Source of the DNA: Globisporangium splendens
Taxonomy: Eukaryota > Oomycota > Peronosporomycetes > Pythiales > Pythiaceae
Length of the DNA stretch: 64,000 nucleotides
Assembly (NCBI GenBank): GCA_006386115.1
Contig: VFIW01000100.1
Location: 54,464-118,463, forward strand
Direction: 5' to 3'
This document shows positions 1-10,003 of the stretch, piece by piece. Below the pieces are notes generated by a model. That model did no database searches. It worked only from the letters and a program-made list of their open reading frames with translations, and had not been told where the DNA came from. The position numbers and the translations under genes are program-made. Numbering within the stretch: position 1 is the first letter of the stretch; each line of letters begins with the position of its first letter.

Positions 1-3000
1 TGCATCTGCAGAAGGACAAAGGATTTGAGTTCACTGCCGTGGGTTTCGAGCAACGTCTTTTGCTTCTTGGGAGTGCTCTTGAAGAGATTGGTCATAGGCG
101 AGTATTTCACCTTGTTGCACAGCTCCGTGATCAAAAGGCTCTGGATTTCATTGTGCCGAAGAGGGATCGTCTCGCGAATTTCAATACTGGACTCGCAGAT
201 CACAGCCATGATCTGACAAATCACATCCGCTGGGTTCTTCTTCTTCGATGCTTTTCCAGCAGATGAGATGATGGCTTTGATCGACTTCAGCATATTCGAC
301 ACCGTCTTGACGTCAACGTACAGCGCTGCTGCAATCTTGCCCAGGAAAGTAGGCTGAATCGAGGAATCCGTTGCATTGATGACGATGCACTGGCTCGCTT
401 CCAGCTGCTGCAAGTTCGTGAGCACGAGCTGTTGGAAAAACGATTCCACGTCCCTTGTGCCCTCGACACCGATTCCGTAGAAGCTTGGGTTCTTCATCAC
501 ACGCTGGAAAAGCAAGCTCCAACTGATGTACTCGAGTACGTCTTTCTTCGTTTTCAGCAACCCCGAAGCAATCTCAGCGTTCACATGGTTCGCCAAGTGG
601 TTCGTCAAGCACGATTCGATCGCAAGCGGCTCGTACAAAAAGCGCTGAATCATGTTCTTCTTGCTTTCTTCGACGAGCACACACGCCACTCCCTTGTCAT
701 CCAGGAGCGGGCGTCCAGCGCGTCCAATCATCTGCAGCAAATCGCTGAGTGGGTACGATTGGTAGCGTCCATTCTGGAAATATTCCGTGCCCTTGATGAT
801 CACAAGATGCGCAGGCAAATTCACTCCCCATGCCAGCGTCGATGTCGAGATCACGACTTGAATCAGCCGGTCTCGGAACAGCTTTTCCACCAGCTCCCGA
901 TCCTTTCGTGGTAGACCAGCATGGTGCAGCCCAATGCCGAAATTCAAAGTGTGTCGGAGATTGTCGTCTTGCACGCTATGTCCGTCGCTCAAGATAGCGT
1001 CCATGACAGCTTCGTCCATTTTCAAAAATCGCTTCGCTCCACCATTTCCAGTACCAGGTTGCTCGTCGCCTCCGTGAGAAACACAGAACGAGATCAAGTC
1101 AAGCGCAGTCATTTTCGTTTGTGCTTTCGAAGACACGAAGATGAGCACAGGCTTCTCAGGAGAGTGTGCTTTGATGGCCATGAAGGTTGGTTTATTCATC
1201 GCCGCCATACGCGCTACATAGTGGCGCTCAGGAAAGCCTTGGATGTGAACTTCCATCGGCACGGGACGCACCGACGCACGGAAATTGTAAATCTGGTTCC
1301 TGTGCTCTCGAGTGATACCAAGCCACTGACCCACATCGCTTGCGTTCGCTAGAGCAGTCGATAACCCGAGCAAGCGAATTCCTTCCTTGTTGCTTTGAAC
1401 AGATCGACTGAATCGACGCAGGCGACTGATGAGAACCTCCAGCACTGCTCCTCGAGGGGCATCGCCGACCAAATGGACTTCATCAATGATCACTAACGCA
1501 ATCTTGTCCATCAGTTTTCGACCGAATGCGACGTTCCGTGTCAGTAAATCCCACTTCTCAGGCGTCGTGATCACAATGTTAGCAGTGTTGAGGATGTAAT
1601 CAACGTTCACGACGGTGTCTCCAGTCACTTCGACGACCTTCTTGCGGAGTTGAGGATTGTGCTCGAATCGAGCCTTCCATTCGGTCACCTTCTCACGCGC
1701 CAGTGCTTTCAACGGCGCGATGTACACAATCAGGGAGCGCGAGAACGCGCTTTGCTTGTGGTCGATCGCTCCGCTCTCGACGTTTGCAGTACGGTTTTTA
1801 TTCCAGACGCGTAGAATAGCAAGCTCTGCACACATCGTTTTGCCGCTTCCAGTAGGCGCACAGATCAACACGTTATCATCTTGGTGGTACAACTGGTGGA
1901 ACGTCTGCGTTTGAATCGGATTGAAGAAGCGGAACTTTGACGCGTAAATCGCTTCGTACACTGGATTCTGGAGTGAGGATAATGGCTGTGGATGCAGTCG
2001 AAGCAAGTTTGTGTACATCTCGTCCATCTCTTTCTTGGATTTCTGCATCTGGTTGTCGTCAGGAGTGTACGAGACTTCATAGTACGACTCAATCCCAACA
2101 AAGCGGTCCGACAGGATTCGGATCACATAGTTCGCCTCTTTTTGCGTTTGGGATACAAACACCGGCAGGTAGCACTCCATATCGAGCGTCTGCGTGCCTT
2201 CTTTCCAGCCCATAAAGCGACTTTGGTGGAGAACAAAGTACTCCGAGTGGTAAATGTATCCCGTCGTCGCGTCTTCAACCCACACCCAGGAGCTCATCGT
2301 CTTGCCGCCAAACGCCATGTCCTTCCATTCTGGGAACAGCGGGAGTAGCGAAAACGTGAGTTTCAGCATGTTTCCCCCAAACGGCTGCATCTGAACCGCA
2401 TCCACATCGATAAACGGCAGGCTTGTCACCCATTTCTTCACTTTCGCGCTCAGGTTGTACTTGTTCGGGTCGGCCAGAGCCTCATACAAATCGAGTTGTT
2501 GAGCTTCCACTTGGCCGACGACATCCATCGGTACGTTCGGCAACTGAAGCAGCAAACACTGATCCCACCAGACCTTTTGGTCAATGCAATTCGACAATTG
2601 CAAGAATTTCTCGGCTTTCCTCGCACTGTTTTTCTTCAAACAGATCTCAAACAATGCGCGGCACACACGCGACGCATTCTGGGCGACGTAATTGGTATCG
2701 GAAATCAGCGTAAAACTCGACACACGCGCGCGTCCGATCAGACTCTGCAGCAGCACATTCGTTTTCCCCTGATAACTCTCGAGTCCACCACCGAGGACAT
2801 CAAAGCGACAAAACTTCTTCGCCAACTTCTCGAGCTCAGACATCTCGTCTTCTCGCGACTTCATCTGCTCAAATTCATTACTGCTGCAAAGAATAAGCAG
2901 CACTTTTTCCCATGGTAAGTCGTCGCCATCATCGTGCGATCCATGGTTGCCAGCTTTTCCATCCAAGAGCTCATTGAACGTCTCAATGGACGTGTGCTGG

Positions 3001-5924
3001 ATGTAGAAGTGACTTGCAACTCGGCCCATGGAGGTAACCGCAAAAGCAATTTTTCCCTCTCCTGGCTGGTCGAGGCGAGTTTTCTCACGCAAGATCTTGA
3101 TCATACGGCACGACGCGAGCTTCTCCGCAGCGTCCATCAACAGTTGCTTTCGTCGCTCAATCAGAAGCGGATCTCCTTGAACATCTTCGATTTTCATACC
3201 GTACGCCAACGGGTTTTTCTTCATTCGCACATACAAATACGTGTAGCTCAGCCACTCACAGGCTTCATCCAAATTGCTGACCGTGCCTGACACGATTTCA
3301 GCGTTCAGATGATCTGGCAGAGCCTTGATTAGTGCAGACTCCATGGGGATACCAGTCGTCAGGAGACGCAAATAATGCGGTAGTTGATCATGCGTAGTCA
3401 TCAGCACTGCGTCACCGCTAGTATCGTACTGCGGTCGACCTGCACGTCCGAAAATCTGCATGACGTCCAACATACTCAGATTCGTCATGCCACCCTTGTC
3501 GGAGTTGTAAACTTGTGTTCCCTTGATGAGGACAGAGTGCGCTGGCAGGTTAACACCCCACGCCAACGTCGCCGTACAACACAGCACGCGAATGAAGCCA
3601 CGCTCAAACAGTTCTTCGCTCAGGTTTCGATCACTTCGCAGCATACCTGCATGGTGAATACCAAGGCCATGGGTCAACAACTCTTTCAGCTCCTTGTTCC
3701 GACTTTTCTGGACACGTTCAACCAAGCTGAGAGGCATCTGGAGCTCCGACGGAGGAAGGAATTTCTCAATTGTGCCAGGCTCTTCTTCGTCTCCTTGCGC
3801 GAGCTCCACGATCGCGTGCATCGTTGCCGCAGTCTCCTTACGCGAGTGAACAAACACCATCACTTGCTCCCCATGTTCGACTTGCTTCAGACAGTGAGCC
3901 AGCGCCAATTTGTTCATCATCAGCTTGACTTGGTTCTGACGGCTCATGTTCGAAGCAGCCCCCATTTTCTTTTCCAGCTTAGCTGCATCATCATCGGTGG
4001 CTGGAGTCGTCGAGAGTGCGACAGCTGACAGACCCAACGCCTCTTTGAGATTTGTATTCGTACTGATTCCGATAAACGTCTGGTCGAGCGGTACTGGTCG
4101 ATACGTCGAGTCGAAGAAAAACAGTCCACCGTTGCCACCATTGGTCGCCGCATTCTGCATTCGAGCATCCCCGGCAGGGACGTACACACGCAGGAATGAC
4201 GCCACGTCGACATAGTTGGGAAGCGTTGCAGACAAACCGACAATACGAATCATGCTCTGTGTGCTCTCGACACGTCGCAGAGTACGCGCGACTATCGTTT
4301 CAATGACTGGTCCACGTTCATCCGCCAAGAGATGCACCTCATCGATAATCAGCAGCTTCACTTGGCTGAGCAGAGCCTGCTGCGTACTCGACTTTCGCGT
4401 GATGACATCCCACTTTTCAGGAGTCGTGACGATCACGTGGGTTTGCTCGATTTCTTTCTTCGTCAGCTGCATATCACCGGTCAGTTCCGCGACTTTCAGC
4501 TTCAGACTCGACAGACGTTGACCAAACTTCGTCACCACTTCTTGCGCAAGCGCTTTCATAGGCGCGACGTAGATGATTTTCATATTCGCCAACGTTTTGT
4601 GACGTTGCATCTGCGATTTCACCTCCTGAAGAATGGTGAGCATGGCAACATTAGTCTTACCAGCACCGGTTGGCGCACACACGAGCAGGTTCTGGTTCGT
4701 GTGGTAAGCCGTGCGAAAGAGCTTGGACTGCAGCCGATTGAGGTGCGTCATGCCGCGGAATGCGGTTTGCGCAAAATCCTCGAGATCGCTGATTGGGACC
4801 AGTTTCTCATTCTGGTCAAGGGATTTCTTGGCGTGCGCCGGAATGAACACATGCTCGTAGCCCTTAAAGTATGTTCGCTTCGTGCTCGCGGGCAGCGTCA
4901 ACATCCCAGCGGACGTGAGTTGACCAGCTGCTCCCGACGTATCGTAGCCGCCTTGAAGCTGTCCAAACTCGCGCTGCAATAAAGACGTGGATTGGTTGCG
5001 CATCTCCTCTTGCGCAAACTCGCGCTGGAGTCGAAGCACTTCTGGATCGTATCCTGCAGCTTCCAACCAGTTCTGCTCATCGTCAGAGTCATCGCGAGCT
5101 CCACCGCCTTGCGCTCTCGCCTTGCGATTCGCTTTGCGCTGCTGCTTGAGGAAAAGCTGCTCCGAAGCTGTTTGGATACTAAACGAGGACGCCACAGCAG
5201 GTCTCGCGCCGGCGCCACCAGCTGCTGCAAACTTCTCGGCGAGCTCTTGTTGCTTCCCCACGTCTTGCAGGGTCTGGCGCTTCACGTTCTTCGCGAACTC
5301 CGCCTGGTTCTGGATCGCAAATGCAATAAGATCCATGCCTTCAACACCGACGAGACCAAACAACTGCGTTTGCACCATGTCGGGGTCATTCGGGTTGTCC
5401 TGCACGGTCTGCAAGATCATCTCAGCGAGTTCCATGGTTGTGAAGAAGCCACCTGCCGACGAGCTCGTATGCTTGGCGCATTCTTGCAGCAGCTTTCCCG
5501 CAGCCTCCATCGTGGTATTCGTCTTGCTCTTACCAGATGCCGACACCCCTTTCTGCGTTTTCTTGGTCACGACGGCACCGACGGCGCCAAGCGCAGCTTC
5601 GCGCTCATTCGCTTCCTGCAGATCCGCATGGTCGACGCACAACACCTTCAGCAGATCGCGCTCGTGGTGCGAGTTCGAGATCCCCCAGATGTCGCCTTCT
5701 TCACCCGCGATCCCGCCATGGAGCAGGAAAGGATCGTGGAACGGGTACATGCGCTCGAGCTCCGCAATCGCACTGTTTGGTCCACTTGGTGCAGACGCAA
5801 ACGAAGGAGAAGACGCGGGTTTCGCGTCCGCATGCTGCTTGCTGCTCTTCACCGGTTTCATCGCGGCGCCACGCGTGGGGAACCCGCCGCGCAGCGCATC
5901 CAGGAGACTCGGTGGCGACGGCAT
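1..5924 (-). CDS. ASCC3: ASCC3-type double DEAD/Sec63 RNA helicase, 3' end cut by window edge
   Basis: A single open frame of 1974 codons starts at the ATG at 5924 and is still open at base 3, so the C-terminus lies outside the window. Two Ski2-like helicase cassettes are visible. Cassette 1 has Walker A APTGAGKT near residue 416, DEVH near 528, a SAT motif, and the winged-helix-side motif QIFGRAGRPQYD. It is followed by a Sec63-type region. Cassette 2 has APTGSGKT near residue 1355 and DEVH near 1481, with the degenerate STALAN motif III usual for these proteins. Sequence around cassette 1 (LNRLQSKLFRTAYHTNQNLL) and the MLDVMQIFGRAG block resemble ASCC3/plant DExH14 more than Brr2. The known family role is unwinding alkylated DNA for repair and splitting collided ribosomes in the ASC-1/RQT complex. 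No intron is needed. It is divergent from the Josephin gene, 276 bp away. Confidence 0.93.
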   Translation of the reverse strand, partial: MPSPPSLLDALRGGFPTRGAAMKPVKSSKQHADAKPASSPSFASAPSGPNSAIAELERMYPFHDPFLLHGGIAGEEGDIWGISNSHHERDLLKVLCVDHADLQEANEREAALGAVGAVVTKKTQKGVSASGKSKTNTTMEAAGKLLQECAKHTSSSAGGFFTTMELAEMILQTVQDNPNDPDMVQTQLFGLVGVEGMDLIAFAIQNQAEFAKNVKRQTLQDVGKQQELAEKFAAAGGAGARPAVASSFSIQTASEQLFLKQQRKANRKARAQGGGARDDSDDEQNWLEAAGYDPEVLRLQREFAQEEMRNQSTSLLQREFGQLQGGYDTSGAAGQLTSAGMLTLPASTKRTYFKGYEHVFIPAHAKKSLDQNEKLVPISDLEDFAQTAFRGMTHLNRLQSKLFRTAYHTNQNLLVCAPTGAGKTNVAMLTILQEVKSQMQRHKTLANMKIIYVAPMKALAQEVVTKFGQRLSSLKLKVAELTGDMQLTKKEIEQTHVIVTTPEKWDVITRKSSTQQALLSQVKLLIIDEVHLLADERGPVIETIVARTLRRVESTQSMIRIVGLSATLPNYVDVASFLRVYVPAGDARMQNAATNGGNGGLFFFDSTYRPVPLDQTFIGISTNTNLKEALGLSAVALSTTPATDDDAAKLEKKMGAASNMSRQNQVKLMMNKLALAHCLKQVEHGEQVMVFVHSRKETAATMHAIVELAQGDEEEPGTIEKFLPPSELQMPLSLVERVQKSRNKELKELLTHGLGIHHAGMLRSDRNLSEELFERGFIRVLCCTATLAWGVNLPAHSVLIKGTQVYNSDKGGMTNLSMLDVMQIFGRAGRPQYDTSGDAVLMTTHDQLPHYLRLLTTGIPMESALIKALPDHLNAEIVSGTVSNLDEACEWLSYTYLYVRMKKNPLAYGMKIEDVQGDPLLIERRKQLLMDAAEKLASCRMIKILREKTRLDQPGEGKIAFAVTSMGRVASHFYIQHTSIETFNELLDGKAGNHGSHDDGDDLPWEKVLLILCSSNEFEQMKSREDEMSELEKLAKKFCRFDVLGGGLESYQGKTNVLLQSLIGRARVSSFTLISDTNYVAQNASRVCRALFEICLKKNSARKAEKFLQLSNCIDQKVWWDQCLLLQLPNVPMDVVGQVEAQQLDLYEALADPNKYNLSAKVKKWVTSLPFIDVDAVQMQPFGGNMLKLTFSLLPLFPEWKDMAFGGKTMSSWVWVEDATTGYIYHSEYFVLHQSRFMGWKEGTQTLDMECYLPVFVSQTQKEANYVIRILSDRFVGIESYYEVSYTPDDNQMQKSKKEMDEMYTNLLRLHPQPLSSLQNPVYEAIYASKFRFFNPIQTQTFHQLYHQDDNVLICAPTGSGKTMCAELAILRVWNKNRTANVESGAIDHKQSAFSRSLIVYIAPLKALAREKVTEWKARFEHNPQLRKKVVEVTGDTVVNVDYILNTANIVITTPEKWDLLTRNVAFGRKLMDKIALVIIDEVHLVGDAPRGAVLEVLISRLRRFSRSVQSNKEGIRLLGLSTALANASDVGQWLGITREHRNQIYNFRASVRPVPMEVHIQGFPERHYVARMAAMNKPTFMAIKAHSPEKPVLIFVSSKAQTKMTALDLISFCVSHGGDEQPGTGNGGAKRFLKMDEAVMDAILSDGHSVQDDNLRHTLNFGIGLHHAGLPRKDRELVEKLFRDRLIQVVISTSTLAWGVNLPAHLVIIKGTEYFQNGRYQSYPLSDLLQMIGRAGRPLLDDKGVACVLVEESKKNMIQRFLYEPLAIESCLTNHLANHVNAEIASGLLKTKKDVLEYISWSLLFQRVMKNPSFYGIGVEGTRDVESFFQQLVLTNLQQLEASQCIVINATDSSIQPTFLGKIAAALYVDVKTVSNMLKSIKAIISSAGKASKKKNPADVICQIMAVICESSIEIRETIPLRHNEIQSLLITELCNKVKYSPMTNLFKSTPKKQKTLLETHGSELKSFVLLQM

Positions 5925-6200
5925 CTTTCTCGCCAATTCCGTTATGAAGATGGCCAATTCGGCATTTTGGGGTGTGTGGTGACAAGGGAACTACTATTGA
6001 AGGTGCACAGAGTACTCCCCACACAGAACGTGCGCAGATAATGCAGACTGGAGAATCCCGAATGTTCCGTGTTTTATTGATTAAGTTAGGGACTGAATCA
6101 TATTCAGGTGATTGTGAGTGTGGGTCTGTGAAGTAGCATGTTTAAAATTCGGGACACACATTCTGATCTCGAACAAAATAATCGACAGCAAAAGGGCAAG

Positions 6201-7132
6201 ATGAGCATGTATCATGAGAAGCAGGAGCTCTATCGCTGCGGGATCCATGCGCTCAACAACGTGCTTCAAGGTAAAGTATATAGATGCCTTACGCAGACTC
6301 TACAAGCGCATATGCGTGCATGTAAAGCAACATTTGCTCTGTTGTTGCGTCTTGAAATGAGCAGCGAAAGTGTTTGAGAAGGCTGCATTCGATGCTGCGA
6401 GCGAGCACTTGGCTTCAGTAGGAGAAGCAGAGGCATACGGCGGCAATAGCAGCAATGCGCTGCTGAAGTACGTGTGGAATCCGCATCGCGCGCCGCTGGG
6501 ATTAGGGAATTACGACGTGAATGTGCTCATGTACGTTCTGGAGCAGAAAGGTGAGCCTGCGTGGACTCGAGACCGCCATAAACGCGCACAAGCTAAAGAG
6601 TTGTGTGTTTACGGCTGTCTTGTATGACTACAAGGGTACAAGCTGCAGTGGATTGACAAGCGCCGTCCGGTTACGAAGGAGCTGCTGGCGTTTGACACGC
6701 TTGAGGGCGTGCTGTGCAACGTCATCACATCGTCGAGTTTGTGGCGAAGGGTATGGGAGACGCGGCATTGGTTTGCGATCAAGAAGGTACATAAAAATAT
6801 GACGGATCTCTTTTTGAGGAGCTACTGAAGTTGACAGCTGTGCTAACTGTAATGCTGCTTGGGCTTCAGATCGACGGCGTCTATTACAACTTGGACTCGA
6901 AGCTTGCAGCTCCAGTGGTGCGTCCCCTCATCTTACCTTCTCACTGATGCAAATGCCAACATTGATTTACTGCTCCTTACTTGCAAACATGTAACTACTG
7001 TAGGCTTTCAAGAGCGAAGAAGACTGCTACGCATTCCTGCAGGAGCTTGTGGATACCGGGGAGTGTGAGCTGTTCGCTGTTGCCTCGAATGACGAAGCTG
7101 CAGCGGAGCCAAAACAAGAAAGCGCCAAATGA
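6201..7132 (+). CDS. Josephin-domain deubiquitinase, five exons
   Basis: Exons 6201-6270, 6365-6550, 6635-6786, 6870-6917 and 7004-7132 join in frame to a 194-residue protein; every intron has GT-AG ends and is 83-94 nt. The N-terminus YHEKQELYRCGIHALNNVLQ carries the Josephin catalytic Cys at about residue 13. The RHWFAIKK segment in exon 3 gives the catalytic His (about 130), and the YYNLDSKL segment in exon 4 the third residue Asn (about 143). Length fits a minimal Josephin protein (JOSD-like) and not ataxin-3, since no UIM or poly-Gln tail is present. The family removes ubiquitin from substrates. I chose the ATG at 6201; an in-frame ATG at 6138 would add 21 residues with no family similarity. 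It is convergent with the thioredoxin-like gene. Confidence 0.88.
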
Positions 7133-7272
7133 AGGAGTCCATTCCTGGATGATGGCATACTATGCCTTTGTGTGTTGTGATTGTGTAATTCAAAGAAAGG
7201 AATGAAGGGCTATATAGTGACTGGATTGGCTTGTTAAAGCGAGACTGCCTTCTCTGTGCGTCTTGTCCCTTC

Positions 7273-7893
7273 TTACTTGACAAATGACGGGAAGAGAAAC
7301 GTCGCCGTCTTGATCGTCTCCATCTCCACTTTTTTCTCGCTCCGATGGCGCAGGAGGCCCGCGATGTCGTCCCAGTGGAAATTATCGGCATTGCGGCGCA
7401 CGATGCCGTCCACATCGATCATCGCTTTATGCGGCACGTGCGTGACCGCGTATGGCTCGGGCACGTCCGCGCATCCAAAGTGCAGCACCGTCGGCGCTTC
7501 TTCGTGGCGGAAATCGCGGCACACGCGCGGTTTCCCGGTTCCGGGGTTGATCTGGTCGAGAAACTCCAGCGTCGCGCCAATGTTCTGGTCCAAATTCACG
7601 AGAATAAAGTTGGCGATCTTGCTGTGGCCCTGCTTGGACCAAGCCTCAAAGTCCTGGACCTCCTTGGCACACGCCCTGCTCCACGTCGCGTAGAAGAGTA
7701 GGATCGTCGGTAACTTGGTGCGCTTGATGATCTGCACGAGGCTGTGCGAGTCGCCTGTCTCCAGGTCGATGAGCGTCAGGTCCGGCGCCGGGTGGTTCAG
7801 CACACAGGGCACGGTTGCTTTGCTTTTCTCACGCCGTTCTTTCTTGTCGTTTTGGTTGCTTAAGTGTGCTTGAAGAGGCACGTAAGTCCACAC
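7273..7893 (-). CDS. thioredoxin-like protein lacking the first CxxC cysteine; 5' end unresolved
   Basis: The open frame has about 200 codons ending with TAA at 7273. It reads as a thioredoxin/redoxin fold: a strand ILLFYATW, then SRAC in place of the usual CxxC, a middle strand FILVNLDQN, and a cis-Pro-like VTHVPHKAMIDVDGIV. The first active-site Cys is replaced by Ser while the second Cys remains, so classical dithiol exchange is unlikely; a one-Cys peroxiredoxin-like or structural role is possible. The start is a problem. The frame has no ATG near its 5' end, the 7893 codon is GTG, and a TGA lies just upstream, so a short 5' exon farther right is probable; I could not place its splice sites. 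Substrate and location are unknown. Confidence 0.6.
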   Translation of the reverse strand: MWTYVPLQAHLSNQNDKKERREKSKATVPCVLNHPAPDLTLIDLETGDSHSLVQIIKRTKLPTILLFYATWSRACAKEVQDFEAWSKQGHSKIANFILVNLDQNIGATLEFLDQINPGTGKPRVCRDFRHEEAPTVLHFGCADVPEPYAVTHVPHKAMIDVDGIVRRNADNFHWDDIAGLLRHRSEKKVEMETIKTATFLFPSFVK

Positions 7894-8025
7894 TTCTGCG
7901 GTTGTTCATGCTGCTCTCGAATATCTATAGAAACTAGAAACCACCACCACACATTTTCTCAGATTCACATTCTTTACATGCAGATTTGGATTCTTACTTA
8001 TTAATCAGCAGCTCCGTCACGACAC

Positions 8026-9558
8026 TTATGCAGAGCTCGTGGATGCAGAAGCATCTTTTTGATTGCTGCTGCGACTGTTCGAGCGACTGAGCTGACGGTG
8101 CGGCAGTCCCGCGCGCAAACTATCAGCGCGATAGCTTTTCCGACGAGTGAGCGTCGTCTTGCTGTTGAAGTTGAGGTTCTTCGCAGGCTGGTTCTTGTTC
8201 GCGGTCAGCTGCTGGATGCGCTGCTGCTGCTTCTCCTTCTCCTCGTAGACGCGTCGCTCGGCACGCTGACGCGCGCGTTGCAGCGCTTCTTTCTCGTTGA
8301 AATGCACGACGTACGCCTGGTTCCGACTCGCGTTGATGCGCATGCTGGACTTGATGGTGCTCTTCATGCTCGAGTCAAAGCGGAAGCCAGAGAACAGTGT
8401 CTCGATTGGGGGCACATCGGCATTGGCAAACAGCTCACAGCTTAGAATATCGTCGATCGTAATTCCATACGAGTTTTTCTTGCTGCTGCTGGCAGTAGCA
8501 GTATCGACAGATGCCACGGACTCACAGTCATCGTCAGCGTCCACATTACCACTACTCGCAAAGTCGCTATCCGTTGATGATGGCGCTCTGCTGATGTACG
8601 TGGGAAAGAAGATCAGCTCCAACACGTGGGCGATCTCTGGTGCGAGCAGCTCCAGCACGCCTTCTTCAGGCTGCACAGTCGTGAGCTCCATACCTGTCGC
8701 CATCTCGTACACCAGACGACCAAACAACAACAGATCCAGCTCCACTTTTCCTTCCAAAGGCACTGTCAGCTCACGAACATCCTTGTAGCGATCGATCGCC
8801 AACAGCGGCGTATAAATATCGGCGATGCGAGCATTCTCCTGGTCGATTATCACGTTACCCGAGCTCAAATGCTCGCAGACAATCCCCTTGGAACGAAGCG
8901 CCACGAGCGCTTCCAGAATCTGCCGCCCAAAACGCGCAATGTCGTTGAACGGAAGCGGTGACGCGCCGACAAGACGGTACTTCTCTTTATAAGACCGTGT
9001 CGGATTCGCGCGATGAATGCGATCTCTCAGACTACCCGCTGCGACAAACGGTTGCAGAACCAGCAATCCCTTTTTCTCCTTCGAGTAAAAGATATCCATC
9101 ACGGGGAGGATATACGGATGCTGTAGCACACAATACAAACAGGAACGACAATTTCGGAATCATGTGAAAACAACTTGAGGCACCACCACCGCCGTCCTAC
9201 AACAAAGGCATACCTTGAGCGTCACGAGCAGCGCCTTGAGCGTGTACAGCATGTTCTCCTTTTTGAAGTCGAGAAAGCTGTGCTGCACGGGGAAGAGCGT
9301 GATGAGCATCTCGCCGCATCGGTCCTGGAGCAGGTTGACGAGGTCCACACGGAAGCAGAACTTCTCTTCGCGGCGGCCGATCTCCGGAAACGCCTCCTCG
9401 CGCCACGCGAACAGCGGGTTGTTCTTGCAGTACTTGGCCGCCAGCAGCACTGCGAGCGCGCCGTTGAACGCCATGCGCCTTCCTTCCTTTGCTTCTGCTG
9501 ACTCAAATGGGCTCCTCCCGCATTTTGGACTTTTCTTTCTTTCTGTGGCTTCTTCCAT
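8026..9558 (-). CDS. PXK/Slob-like pseudokinase, two exons
   Basis: Exon 1 (9558-9214) and exon 2 (9120-8026) flank a 93-nt intron (GTATGC...CTACAG) and give 479 residues. After the splice the protein reads HPYILPVMDIFYS, then LQPFVAAGSLRDRI, GRQILEALVALRSKGIVCEH, GNVIIDQENARIADI and FGRLVYEMATG. This order matches the kinase-like domain of PXK (PX-domain kinase-like, Slob subfamily). The HRD aspartate and the DFG motif are not conserved (EHLSSGN; IADI), so phosphotransfer is doubtful. The C-terminal third is basic, Ser- and Gln-rich with a coiled-coil stretch (EALQRARQRAERRVYEEKEK). No PX domain is visible in this model; exon 1 is too short for one. The ATG at 9558 is the first in frame; 9474 (MAFNGALAV) is an alternative. 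PXK family members act in endosomal trafficking. Confidence 0.75.
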
Positions 9559-10003
9559 TCTGCTGATTTTTGTAGAAAGGTCAGTCAGTTACCGGTTCTC
9601 TACCGGTATGATACCGGCATTCAGAGTGGCTCATGTTGAACTTGCACGCACTTCTTAGCCAATCAGCGCCGCGTTAAACCAACCGCCTTTTTCATCCAAT
9701 CCAAATCCCACGCAATGAGATGTTGCGCGAAAGTACGACAAGAGCTGATCACAAGAGTCCCTGCCAAAATCTCCAAGCTCGCAAATCCGCAAATAGCGCA
9801 CTTCCGGTACAAACACCGTTTTTGCAGCGGAGATAGGTGGCCATTTCTTCGCGCAACCTCACAGAGCGTAAACCGTCCGCTCACAACGCCGTCGATCTGA
9901 GCCCCTCATCTCATCGCAGCCCCCCTTGTGCAAGGAGAAACCTGTGGCGCTTAAGCATTTCCGAAGGGAAGCTCCGATCCGCATCTTCGTCCTCCAATTC
10001 ACC
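9559..10003. promoter_or_regulatory. divergent intergenic region, pseudokinase gene / succinyl-CoA ligase
   Basis: This 445-bp gap separates two start codons on opposite strands and must hold both promoters. Three TACCGG-type hexamers occur between about 9590 and 9617. A short AGCATTTCC stretch about 50 bp before the 10004 ATG resembles an oomycete Inr loosely. No ORF is supported here. Confidence 0.4.

Noticed and set aside
4987..6041. Frames of over 300 codons on the plus strand over the ASCC3 N-terminus
   Set aside because: Antisense shadows of the helicase; translations are compositional noise (Ser/Arg-rich).
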